From Pseudomonadota bacterium (GTDB lineage Bacteria; Desulfobacterota; Binatia; Binatales; Binataceae): a stretch of DNA of 64,000 nt. The stretch's first letter is position 1; every line of letters starts with the position of its first letter. Location of the stretch: contig JAJPJA010000119.1 in the NCBI GenBank assembly GCA_021324455.1, forward strand, positions 1 to 64,000, in the 5' to 3' direction. The position numbers and the translations under genes were made by a program. Positions 1 through 7,531 of this stretch are shown here, one piece after another. The notes under the pieces were generated by a model. That model was not told the origin of the DNA. It did no database searches and worked only from the letters and a program-made list of their open reading frames with translations.

Positions 1-969
1 GGCTTCAAGGCCGGGGCCGGCGATCGAGGCCAAAAAGCGGACGTTGACCGGATATTCGCGGTGCGGGCCGGCGGGCCGCACGGTCTTTTCGCGGATAACG
101 CGCAGCAGTTCAGCTTGCAATGGCGGCTCCAGCGCGGCGGCCTCCTGGATGAAAACGCTCCCGTCCTCGGCGGCGCGAAGCAGACCGAGGTAATCGGCCG
201 CGGCACCGTTTTGAGCGCCGCGCGTGAAACCGAACAGTTCGCCTGCAATCAGATCGGGCGGTACGGCGGCGCAGTTGATGGCGGCAAATGGGCCAGCCCG
301 GGCCGCGCTGATTTCGTGAATCGCACGGGCGACCTGCTCTCTGCCGGTGCCAGGCTCGCCGACGATCAGAACCGGGTCGTGCCGCGCGCCAGCGGCCTGG
401 ATTTGCGCGTAAACCCGCCGCATCGCCCGGCTGGCGCCCACCAGACCGTGGAAGCGGCTGCGGCTATCGTTGCCGAGCCGGGCCGCTTCGCGTTCGAGGG
501 CCGCGATGCGTTCGCCGGCCGCGGCGGAATGCGATCGGAAATAGGCGCTGACCAGCAGTATGATGCGCACGTGGCTGAGCTTGTCGAAGCTGGTGTAGAT
601 GCGCGTGGGTGCGCCGGATGGGAACACGGTGTAGACGCTTTCCTCGAACAGATGAAGCGATGCGATGATTTCCTCCAGCGGCACCCGCCGTTGCGCCAGC
701 AGTTCGCCCATGCGCATCACCTGGGCGGCGTAGGCGTCCAGGTCGCCTTGGAGCAGGGCGCGCTTGTTGCGGCGCAGGGCGGGCTCGAAAATGCGTATGA
801 ATTCGGACTCGGACAGGCTGCGCGCGTCGCCGAAATGGAGCACGTAGAGCCGGTACCAATGCCGAACTATTTCTTCGCTGCGTTCAAAGATGAGCTTGAA
901 GATCCCGCGCAGCTGGTCGATATCTTCATCCCAAAGCAGATGAAAGTGCCGCGGAGTTGCCGTTTGCAT
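1..969 (-). CDS. Degenerate sigma-54-activator-like regulator, partial (C-terminus beyond window)
   Basis: The first 323 residues are visible; the gene runs off the left edge. Residues 1-145 form an all-helical region resembling RsbRD-type or histidine-kinase N-terminal sensor domains. Residues about 175-323 are the start of a sigma-54 AAA+ domain of the NtrC type. The AAA+ motifs are eroded. Walker A reads GEPGTGRE (204-211, Arg for the catalytic Lys). The sigma-54-contact loop GAFTGA is GAQNGA (251-256). Walker B is VFIQE (272-276, Gln for Asp). Such a protein is unlikely to hydrolyse ATP or remodel sigma-54 holoenzyme normally, so it may be a dominant-negative or purely sensory derivative. 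The start is the ATG at 969, the first in frame. AT-rich direct repeats lie about 80-110 bp upstream. The family is clear; the function is inference. Confidence 0.8.
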   Translation of the reverse strand, partial: MQTATPRHFHLLWDEDIDQLRGIFKLIFERSEEIVRHWYRLYVLHFGDARSLSESEFIRIFEPALRRNKRALLQGDLDAYAAQVMRMGELLAQRRVPLEEIIASLHLFEESVYTVFPSGAPTRIYTSFDKLSHVRIILLVSAYFRSHSAAAGERIAALEREAARLGNDSRSRFHGLVGASRAMRRVYAQIQAAGARHDPVLIVGEPGTGREQVARAIHEISAARAGPFAAINCAAVPPDLIAGELFGFTRGAQNGAAADYLGLLRAAEDGSVFIQEAAALEPPLQAELLRVIREKTVRPAGPHREYPVNVRFLASIAGPGLEA

Positions 970-1051
970 GGACCTGACGTTACCGCCGCCTGGAAGCTGT
1001 TTTGTCACCTATCGCGCGATTTGCGGTCAAGCGCAAGTGCGGCCGCCCTCC

Positions 1052-1080
1052 AAAACATTCTGAATGAAACTAAAACATTC
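1052..1080. repeat. Direct repeat AAAACATTC x2, 20 bp apart, upstream of the regulator gene
   Basis: AAAACATTC occurs at 1052-1060 and 1072-1080, a phase of two helical turns. The first copy continues into the palindrome CATTCTGAATG (1056-1066). The block is AT-rich within GC-rich surroundings and lies in the only spacer upstream of the reverse-strand gene that starts at 969. It is a plausible promoter or operator, possibly autoregulatory. No cognate regulator is identified. Confidence 0.4.
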
Positions 1081-1130
1081 AGTAGCTGAGGTCGATGCCC
1101 CCGCGCGCGACGGCGCGGCGCTCTGGGCCC

Positions 1131-1916
1131 TCAGCCGCGGAAGCGCGGAGCGCGTTTTTCCACGAATGCGGCGATACCTTCGCGCGCCTCGGCGCCGCCC
1201 GCGCGCGCCGCAATCGTGCGCGCCTCGGCCTGCAGGTGGGTTTCGAGCGTATCGTTGAAGCTGTCGCGCAGCAGGCGCTTGGCGGCGCCCAGGGCCGAGG
1301 TCGCGCCGTCGGCCATCTCACGGGCCAGCGCCTGCGCGGCGGATTGAAGGTCATCGTCGGGCACCACGCGGTTTACGATGCCCCATTCCTGGGCCTCGGC
1401 CGCGGACAGCACCCGGTTGGCAAGAGTGAGTTCCAGCGCGCGGCGCAATCCCACCAGCCGGGGCAGAAAAAAACTGGTCGAGGCGTCGGGCGAGAGCGCG
1501 GCGCGCGTATAGGCCATGGTCAGGCGGGCGGATTGAGCGGCGATAACCAGGTCGGCGCCGAAGACCAGGCCCAATCCGCCGCCGGCGGCGGTGCCGTTAA
1601 CCGCGGTGATCACCGGCGGATCCATCCTGGCCATCAGCGAGACCGCGCCATGGATGTAGTGGGTCAGGAGTTTCAGATGCGCGGACAGGTCGTCTTTGTG
1701 CGCGGCGAAGGTCTTGAGATCGCCGCCGGCACAAAACATCTTGCCGTTGGCGGTTACCAATACGGCGCGGGCCGCGGGGTCCTCGTCGCATCGCAGCATC
1801 GCGTCGTAGAGTTCCTGCGCCAATTCCAGATTGATGGCGTTGGCGGCGTCGGGCCGGTTCAGCGTCAGATGCGCGACGCCCTCGCGCAATTCGAACAGGA
1901 TCGTCTTATACTCCAT
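1131..1916 (-). CDS. Enoyl-CoA hydratase/isomerase family protein
   Basis: A crotonase-fold protein of 261 residues, the usual family length. It should act on acyl-CoA thioesters in the cytoplasm. Visible signatures are FCAGGDL (61-67) and the oxyanion-hole region NGTAAGGGLGL (107-117). At the second acid position it has SPDAS (Asp144) rather than the Glu of classical hydratases. Asp here is typical of PaaG-like isomerases, so isomerisation or ring-epoxide chemistry is as likely as hydration. I chose the ATG at 1916 because GGAGGA lies just upstream and the crotonase domain begins there; an earlier in-frame start adds 15 poorly conserved residues. The gene is co-directional with the downstream degenerate regulator but separated by a 161-bp promoter-like spacer. 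Confidence 0.88.
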   Translation of the reverse strand: MEYKTILFELREGVAHLTLNRPDAANAINLELAQELYDAMLRCDEDPAARAVLVTANGKMFCAGGDLKTFAAHKDDLSAHLKLLTHYIHGAVSLMARMDPPVITAVNGTAAGGGLGLVFGADLVIAAQSARLTMAYTRAALSPDASTSFFLPRLVGLRRALELTLANRVLSAAEAQEWGIVNRVVPDDDLQSAAQALAREMADGATSALGAAKRLLRDSFNDTLETHLQAEARTIAARAGGAEAREGIAAFVEKRAPRFRG

Positions 1917-2020
1917 ACATCCTCCGCAGTCGGTGGTCGTCCGAACTTTAGCGCCCCGCACCGGCGGCGGCTATAAAGCCCGATCGGCTTCCGGAAAGGC
2001 CGGGAGCATCCGCCCTCGAT

Positions 2021-2557
2021 TCAGCGCACACGCATGCGCCCGGACGCATTTATGGATGAGAGCAGCAGGGCAAGATTGCTTGGGCCGCCGAGCGGAGCGA
2101 TGTTTCGCACCGAGGCGCACAGGGCGGCCAATTCTTGCGAATCGGGTTCAGTGCCGAAGATCCGATCCCACAAATCGCTGACCACGCCCAGACACATCGT
2201 GGAACGGCGCAGATGATGCACCAGGTGGCGTTCGCGCAGGCGCCGTTCGAATCGAAGCAAACGATGTGCGAAGTGCAGGCGGTAATGCTCGATTTCGTAG
2301 GCGAAAAATCCGCACAGCAGGCCGAGGTAGAAGAGCACCTCGGCGGCCAAACCGAAAACCGCAAGCAGAAGAGCCATCACTGCGAGCGACGGGATCCACG
2401 CGCCGATGGCGAAAACCGCGCGCGGGTCGCGATGGTGAACGGCATGAAGCGGGGTGACGAAAGTATTGTAGAGATGCCCCAGCACGCCATGGATCAGGTA
2501 CTCGAGCAGCGTCCAGCTCAGCAGTCCGGCCGTGAAAGCGGTTGCGCTCATCACCAT
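2021..2557 (-). CDS. Fatty acid hydroxylase/sterol desaturase superfamily membrane protein
   Basis: A 178-residue integral membrane protein with the histidine clusters of the fatty-acid-hydroxylase superfamily, in order: EYLIHGVLGH, HAVHH, HYRLHFAH and HLVHH. These normally bind a non-haem diiron centre that hydroxylates or desaturates lipids using O2. Three to four hydrophobic segments separate the clusters. It is shorter than most family members (200-300 residues) but all clusters are present, so it looks intact. Start 2557 was kept; a second ATG at 2551 is equally possible and neither has a strong ribosome site. It lies 61 bp downstream of the hybrid kinase on the same strand, so co-transcription is possible. 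The lipid substrate is unknown. Confidence 0.8.
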   Translation of the reverse strand: MVMSATAFTAGLLSWTLLEYLIHGVLGHLYNTFVTPLHAVHHRDPRAVFAIGAWIPSLAVMALLLAVFGLAAEVLFYLGLLCGFFAYEIEHYRLHFAHRLLRFERRLRERHLVHHLRRSTMCLGVVSDLWDRIFGTEPDSQELAALCASVRNIAPLGGPSNLALLLSSINASGRMRVR

Positions 2558-2618
2558 GACCAGATCTTAATTGGCGGCCTGGGCGACGGCAAATCCCGCA
2601 TGCCGGCGCCAACGGATA

Positions 2619-4385
2619 TCAGCCCACGGCGAAGTTCAACTGCTGCGCGCCGCCCGCGCTCCCCGCGGCAATCCGCCGCAGCTCATTGATATCCAACGGT
2701 TTGGACAGCACGCCCGCGATGTCCACCGCGGCCGGAATCCGGTCCTCGGCCTCGCTGCCCCATCCGGTCAGGATGTAGAAGGCGGCGGCGGGCGCGAAAT
2801 GGCGGGCGGCAGCCGCCACTTCCCATCCATTCATCCCGGGCATTCCCAGGTCGCACAGGATGATGTCGTAGGGTGGTCCGGATTTCATTCTACCCACCGC
2901 TTCCTGTCCCGAATGAACGCTGTCGACCTGATGGCCATCGCGGACCAGCACTTCCGCCAGCGATTCGAGGCTCTCCGCGTTGTCGTCGATGATCAGGAAA
3001 CGGCGGCCCGGGCGCGCGGTGAAGGGCGTATGCGCGTGGCCGCTATGACGGGCCGGATCGGCAAGCGGGAAGCGGAGAACGAATACCGCCCCGCCTTCGG
3101 CGCGGTTGGCGGCGCTGATATTGCCGCCGAAGCTTTCCATTACTTCACGCGCGGTCGAAAGTCCCAGCCCGCTGCCGTGCGGTCCCTTGGTGGTATAGAA
3201 CGGCTCGAAAATCCGTGCGATGTGTTCCTGGGGGATGCCGCTGCCGTTGTCGGACACGCGGATGATGACGGCGCTGTCTTCCACCGTGGAATCGATCCGG
3301 ATTTCACCCTGTTGACCGAGCGCGTCGGCGGCGTTGAGCAACAGATTGAGCAAGACCTGGCGCAGGTCGGCGGCTGTGCCGGTAATCGGCGGCAAACGCA
3401 TCGGGAGTTCGGACGTGATTCTGATGTCGGCGCCCATCAGAGCGGGTCTTCCCTCGATACTGCTGCGGGCAAGCTCGATGGCCTGGGCCACGACCTCATG
3501 CAGCTGGACCGGTTCCTCGCCGCGGAGGTTGCGGGTTTGCCCCAGTTCGCGCACCCGCGCCACGGTGCGGGCGGCGTCTTCCAGCGCGCGCTCCACCGCC
3601 TGCAGGCGCGCGTGATGACGGCTGTCGACCATCTCGTCTTCGAAAAGCGCGCTCAGACGGAGTCTGAGAATGTTGAGGGTATTGTTGAGGTCATGCGCCA
3701 TCCCGGAGGCGAGCTGACCGGCGAGGCGCAGCCGCTCCTGCAACAACAGTTGCTCGCGTCCCTTGAGAACTTCGGCCTCCGCATGACGACGGGCGCGCCG
3801 CAGCCGCCGCTCCAAGGCGGTGGTGAGCAGGCCGATTGCGGCGGCGATCAGCAAGCCGAGCACGTCGTAAGGATCGAAAGCGCTATGCGGCAGCAGGGAA
3901 AGCGCGACGCCGAAGGCGGCCGCGGCAATCACACAGAGCAACGTTTGGATTTTCTCGCCCCACGACAGGAATGGCCCGGTGCCGGCCAGAAACAGCATCA
4001 GGGCAATAAAAAACGGCTGTGTCTGTCCGGTCATCACGGCGATCGCGGTGCAGGTGGCGATCATCACGGCGCTGAAGGCGAACGCCACCGCTTTCCAGTG
4101 CAGCTTCATCCAGGGACCGACTTTCACGGTCATCAGGACCGCGGCGCCGAACAGGCCGATATTGATCGAATGGAGGATCAGAACCCAGGGATAATGCAGC
4201 GACAGAAACGGTCTATCGAGTACCAGGTATGCAACCTGGTAAAGCAATGTGAGGAGGGAACCGGCGCCGACCAGCCGCGCGGCCCATTTCGCCTCCGCCG
4301 AAGCGGCGAACTCGGCCTCGACGCCGATCTCCCCGCGGTTCGCCGTGCGCAGTTCCTGATTGGTTTTTTTAAAGCCGAATCGCAA
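2619..4385 (-). CDS. Membrane hybrid histidine kinase with C-terminal receiver domain
   Basis: A 588-residue sensor kinase. Residues about 38-190 hold six hydrophobic membrane segments with only short loops, suggesting a membrane-embedded sensor. A coiled linker leads to the dimerisation box AHDLNN (His231). The ATPase domain follows with the N-box NLLLNAADA, the G1 box DNGSGIP, the F-box FEPFYTTK and the G2 box GSGLGLS. A fused receiver (about 462-575) has the acidic pair in LIIDDN, phospho-acceptor Asp512 in CDLGMPG and the Lys of SKPLD. No HPt or DNA-binding output domain is fused, and no partner response regulator is adjacent. The start is uncertain: the TTG at 4385 is the upstream limit, and no good ribosome site was found. 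The signal is unknown. Confidence 0.88.
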   Translation of the reverse strand: MRFGFKKTNQELRTANRGEIGVEAEFAASAEAKWAARLVGAGSLLTLLYQVAYLVLDRPFLSLHYPWVLILHSINIGLFGAAVLMTVKVGPWMKLHWKAVAFAFSAVMIATCTAIAVMTGQTQPFFIALMLFLAGTGPFLSWGEKIQTLLCVIAAAAFGVALSLLPHSAFDPYDVLGLLIAAAIGLLTTALERRLRRARRHAEAEVLKGREQLLLQERLRLAGQLASGMAHDLNNTLNILRLRLSALFEDEMVDSRHHARLQAVERALEDAARTVARVRELGQTRNLRGEEPVQLHEVVAQAIELARSSIEGRPALMGADIRITSELPMRLPPITGTAADLRQVLLNLLLNAADALGQQGEIRIDSTVEDSAVIIRVSDNGSGIPQEHIARIFEPFYTTKGPHGSGLGLSTAREVMESFGGNISAANRAEGGAVFVLRFPLADPARHSGHAHTPFTARPGRRFLIIDDNAESLESLAEVLVRDGHQVDSVHSGQEAVGRMKSGPPYDIILCDLGMPGMNGWEVAAAARHFAPAAAFYILTGWGSEAEDRIPAAVDIAGVLSKPLDINELRRIAAGSAGGAQQLNFAVG

Positions 4386-4696
4386 AGCTTTCAGCCCGGT
4401 GTCCGCGCAGTCAGGTTTGCTTCGCGCGGTTTCAACCCTTGGATAACTGTTACCGGCCAGAGCAAGTTCAAGGCCAATATAGCCCTAACTGCATCCCTGC
4501 TGGAATTCAAGAGGCGAAAAACAAAAGAAAAGCCCGCTGCACTATGAAGTTAACAAGAATTAACCTGAGATAGCCCGTTTGGTAATTGCCCCATGGATCG
4601 GGTCTGTTTCGTTTGCTTTGCGCGATCCGATCGCGAATGCTTGGGCCATCCTGCCGCGCCTGCGGGGCGGCTTATTCTTGAACAGCGGAGTCGAGC
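4386..4696. other. 311-bp divergent intergenic region
   Basis: It separates the reverse-strand hybrid kinase from the forward LLM oxidoreductase and must hold promoters for both. No convincing gene is present. The notable element is an AT-rich palindrome at 4549-4564, listed separately. No terminator or clear -35/-10 pair was recognised. Confidence 0.5.
4549..4564. promoter_or_regulatory. Candidate operator, GTTAA-type palindrome (copy 1)
   Basis: GTTAACAAGAATTAAC is an inverted repeat of GTTAA/TTAAC, 133 bp upstream of the LLM oxidoreductase at 4697. Two related 16-mers lie at 49708 and 62181. Each lies in a region between genes of the same catabolic families. A shared regulator is inferred from similarity only. 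Confidence 0.4.
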
Positions 4697-5581
4697 ATGA
4701 AAGTCGGCCTAATCTCAATCGGAATTGGAGCAGGAACCAGCGCCGAATCGATCAAAACTATCGCCGCCAACGCCGAACGGCTGGGTTTCGCCACCTTATG
4801 GGCGCCCGAGCACGTCGTGCTTATTGAAGGTTATAAGTCGCGCTATCCCTATGCTCCCAGCGGCGAAGTGATGGGCCGGCTGGATTCGCCCCTGCTCGAT
4901 CCGTGGGTCGGGCTGGGCTATGCCGCCGCCTTCACCAGCAAAGTGCGGCTGGCGACCGGCGTATGCCTGGTGCCCGAGCATAATCCGCTGGCCCTGGCCA
5001 AGGCCATTGCCACGGTGGACCATCTCAGCGGCGGACGCGTGGTGGTGGGGATCGGGATCGGATGGCTGGAGGAGGAATTCCGGGCGATGGGTATTGCGTG
5101 GGAGCGGCGCGCGGATCGCACCCGCGATTACGTTGCCGCGATGAGACGGCTGTGGGGCGAGGAGGTGAGCGCCTTCAGCGGCGAGTTTGTCAATTTCAGC
5201 AATGTCCGCAGCTTTCCCAAGCCGCTCGCCGGCGCGCGGCTGCCGGTGGTCGTGGGCGGAAACACCATGCCCGCCCTGCGCCGCGTGGCGCAATACGGCG
5301 ATGGATGGTTCGGGCTTAATCTTACGCCGCAGCAGACGGCGGAGAAGCTTCAAAAGCTGGGCGCCCTGATGGCGCAGCAACAGCGCAAGCTCGAAGATTT
5401 GGAGATCATCATCGGTCCCGCCACTCATAAACCGACCGCGGACGACTTCAAGCGCTATCGCGAACTGGGCGTCAGTGAGCTGGTGCTGCCGCCGTTCGGA
5501 CCGCGCAGCGCCGCCGATAGCGTCAAACGGCTGGAAGAAATCGCGCGCCGATGGGTCGAACCGGCGGCGTCCGCGGGCTGA
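4697..5581 (+). CDS. LLM-class flavin/F420-dependent oxidoreductase
   Basis: A 294-residue luciferase-like TIM-barrel oxidoreductase of the F420-dependent subfamily (TIGR03619-like). Diagnostic stretches are LWAPEHVV near residue 35, the LATGVCLVPEHNPL segment, DHLSGGRVVVGIGIGWLEEEF and the later VVVGGNTMPALRRVAQYGDGW. These form the cofactor phosphate and substrate pocket in the family. It probably transfers hydride or oxygenates an organic substrate using F420 or FMN; the cofactor cannot be decided from sequence. The ATG at 4697 follows GGAGTCGAGC. It is separated by 68 bp from the downstream amidohydrolase, which is probably in the same transcript. An operator-like palindrome sits upstream. 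Confidence 0.85.
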   Translation: MKVGLISIGIGAGTSAESIKTIAANAERLGFATLWAPEHVVLIEGYKSRYPYAPSGEVMGRLDSPLLDPWVGLGYAAAFTSKVRLATGVCLVPEHNPLALAKAIATVDHLSGGRVVVGIGIGWLEEEFRAMGIAWERRADRTRDYVAAMRRLWGEEVSAFSGEFVNFSNVRSFPKPLAGARLPVVVGGNTMPALRRVAQYGDGWFGLNLTPQQTAEKLQKLGALMAQQQRKLEDLEIIIGPATHKPTADDFKRYRELGVSELVLPPFGPRSAADSVKRLEEIARRWVEPAASAG

Positions 5582-5649
5582 AACGTGCGTTGACATTTGG
5601 CCTGTGGCGGGCGATACAGGAAGCGGGGAAGCAATCAGGAGGGCTTATC

Positions 5650-6909
5650 ATGGAGCGCACTTTTTTTACCGCCGCCAATCTGATCGACGGCATCAATCCT
5701 CCTCAACCCAACAGCACCGTGGTGGTTGAAGGCGACCGCATCGCGGCGGCCGGCCGCGACGGCAGTGTGCCCAAGCCGACTCCCCGCGACACCGTGTTCG
5801 ATCTGGGCGGCAGGAGCCTGATGCCGGGGATGAATCAGTGCCATTTCCACGCCGGCTACATCAACATCAACAGCATCATGGACATCGAACTGAAGTATCC
5901 GCCGACGTATCTGGCGCTGGCGGCGGCGAAAAACGCGGAACTGCTGCTGCGATCCGGCTTCACCGGCGCGGTCGGCGCCGGCTCGCCGCACAATGTCGAT
6001 GTGGCGCTGCGCGACGCTATCGGCGAAGGTCTGATCCAAGGGCCGCGGCTGATCGCGTGCGGCCACGATATCGTCACCAGCGGCGGCCCGATTGACGTCA
6101 ATCCGGATTACTGGAAGCTCGGTATCGAAGGTCTGTGCCGCGTGTGCGACGGCCCCGACGAGTTTCGCAAGGCCATCCGCCAGGAGATCAAGCAGGGCGC
6201 CGACATCATCAAGATGTACGTCACCGGCGGCCACGGCTTCGAGTTCAAGGCCGATGAAGTGCCGATGACCTTCGAGGAAATCCAGGCGGCGACGCAGGCC
6301 GCGCATGAACGCAACCGGTTGGTGCGCGGGCACGTGGTGTCCAGACCGGCCATCCTCGACTGTCTGCGCGCGCGGATGGATCTGATCGATCATGCCGACG
6401 CGATGGACGACGAATGCATCGACCTGATGGTCAAGCAGGGTACTTATGTCACTCCCAGCCTCTACTTCAGCTGGAAAACGATGGACTTCATGCGCAAGCG
6501 GATGTCGGCCGAGCGCCTGGCACAGGAGGAGCGTTGGCTGGAGCAGGGCTACAGGTCAGTCGAGAAGGCGAACAAGGCCGGCGTCAAACTGATCATCGGC
6601 GACGATTTCGGCACGTCATGGATGCCGCATGGCGACTACGCCGTCGAACTGGAGTTCTACGTCAAATATGCCGGCACTTCGCCGCTTGACGTGATCCGCT
6701 GGGCGACGCACAACAGCGCCGGGCTGTTCGGCGATCAGGGCGGCAGTATCGCCGCCGGTAAACTGGCCGACCTGTTGGTCATCGACGGCGATCCAGTGCG
6801 CGATATATCGGTGCTGCGCGACAGATCCCGGCTGGACGTGATCATGAAGGGCGGTCAATTCGTCGAATCGCGGCTGACGCCGACGCAGGCTTCCGCGCAG
6901 GCCGCGTAA
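5650..6909 (+). CDS. Amidohydrolase family protein (imidazolonepropionase/prolidase-like)
   Basis: A 419-residue composite-domain amidohydrolase. The beta-sandwich halves (about 1-60 and 370-410) flank a metal-dependent barrel. Metal-site residues visible are HFH after GMNQC, Lys in IIKMYVTGG (a candidate carboxylated Lys), HVVS, DHAD and GDDFG. The C-terminal GGSIAAGKLADLLVIDGDP is the typical return strand of Xaa-Pro dipeptidase/imidazolonepropionase-like members. It likely hydrolyses a cyclic or peptide amide; the substrate is unknown. I chose ATG 5650 because AGGAGGG lies 7-8 bp upstream and homologous sequence begins at MERTFF; an open frame extends 99 bp further up into the preceding gene. 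It follows the LLM gene on the same strand. Confidence 0.85.
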   Translation: MERTFFTAANLIDGINPPQPNSTVVVEGDRIAAAGRDGSVPKPTPRDTVFDLGGRSLMPGMNQCHFHAGYININSIMDIELKYPPTYLALAAAKNAELLLRSGFTGAVGAGSPHNVDVALRDAIGEGLIQGPRLIACGHDIVTSGGPIDVNPDYWKLGIEGLCRVCDGPDEFRKAIRQEIKQGADIIKMYVTGGHGFEFKADEVPMTFEEIQAATQAAHERNRLVRGHVVSRPAILDCLRARMDLIDHADAMDDECIDLMVKQGTYVTPSLYFSWKTMDFMRKRMSAERLAQEERWLEQGYRSVEKANKAGVKLIIGDDFGTSWMPHGDYAVELEFYVKYAGTSPLDVIRWATHNSAGLFGDQGGSIAAGKLADLLVIDGDPVRDISVLRDRSRLDVIMKGGQFVESRLTPTQASAQAA

Positions 6910-6942
6910 ACTCGGGTCCCCGCGCCGGTTGCAACGGCCGTT

Positions 6943-7260
6943 TTAGTTCGGAGAAGCCTCTGCGCCAGGGGGCTCCTGGTTCTGCGGAGGGGAACCGCTG
7001 CCGCCAACCGGCGGCGCGTTGGCGGCGGGGGAGCGAAGCGGAGCCGGAATCTCGCGCCCCGGATGCAGTTCCAACGGCTTGGCGCTGCGCATCCGCTCCG
7101 CAGTCCAGTACTTTTCCACCGCCGATCCGTTGTCACCGCGGTTGAAGCTGGAACCGGCGGTGGAGGGCTGCGCGCGGCAGAGGATGGGGCCGGCCGCGGA
7201 TGCCATCGCGACCAGCGCGGCGAGTGCGGCGGGGCGGCGAATCAGGTTTCTCCAGCGCAT
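6943..7260 (-). CDS. Small secreted protein sharing the protease propeptide motif
   Basis: A 105-residue protein. It has an N-terminal signal peptide (Arg-rich start, hydrophobic 10-24, likely cleavage near CRAQ) and a Pro/Gly-rich low-complexity tail. Residues 51-67 read YWTAERMRSAKPLELHP. The neighbouring trypsin-like protease carries YWTPQRLLSAKPMDLHP at the equivalent place in its pro-region. The motif resembles the YWTPERMR segment of bacterial S1 protease propeptides. There is no catalytic domain here. It could be a trans-acting chaperone or inhibitor of the protease, or a remnant after loss of a protease domain; the sequence cannot tell. ATG 7260 is preceded by GAGGAG at a spacing of 9, better than the upstream TTG at 7281. 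It converges with the amidohydrolase at 5650-6909. Confidence 0.65.
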   Translation of the reverse strand: MRWRNLIRRPAALAALVAMASAAGPILCRAQPSTAGSSFNRGDNGSAVEKYWTAERMRSAKPLELHPGREIPAPLRSPAANAPPVGGSGSPPQNQEPPGAEASPN

Positions 7261-7481
7261 ATCTTGTCGCTCCTCAATCAACCTTCATGGCCGCCAGACG
7301 GTCGATTATCGTTCGTCATGGTTCGGGCGTCACGGCGCGCCGGGTAAACGCCGGACTGGAGAAATTGCGGGCGGTGACAGCCGCCCAATGAGACAGGCTT
7401 TTTCCAGTTCGACAGGCCGCGCAATTGAATTCCAATGTTCTGATACCAACTGTTGCCGCCAGGCAGATGAAAGCACAAGAA

Positions 7482-7507
7482 CCGGCCGGCGGAGCTCCGC
7501 CGGCCGG
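7482..7507 (-). terminator. Rho-independent terminator-like 26-bp perfect palindrome
   Basis: A perfect 26-bp palindrome (CCGGCCGGCGGAG and its exact complement) lies 24 bp beyond the protease stop. In the reverse-strand transcript it would form an 11-bp stem with an AGCT loop, followed by TTCTTGTGCTTTC. It separates the protease from the small secreted gene, implying independent transcription of the latter. Confidence 0.6.
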
Positions 7508-7531
7508 AATCTTTGCCTGCAGGGTTTGGCT

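Noticed and set aside
2571-4547. A 658-codon + strand frame opposite the hybrid kinase
   Set aside because: No domains, shadow composition, and the reverse strand encodes a complete kinase and receiver.
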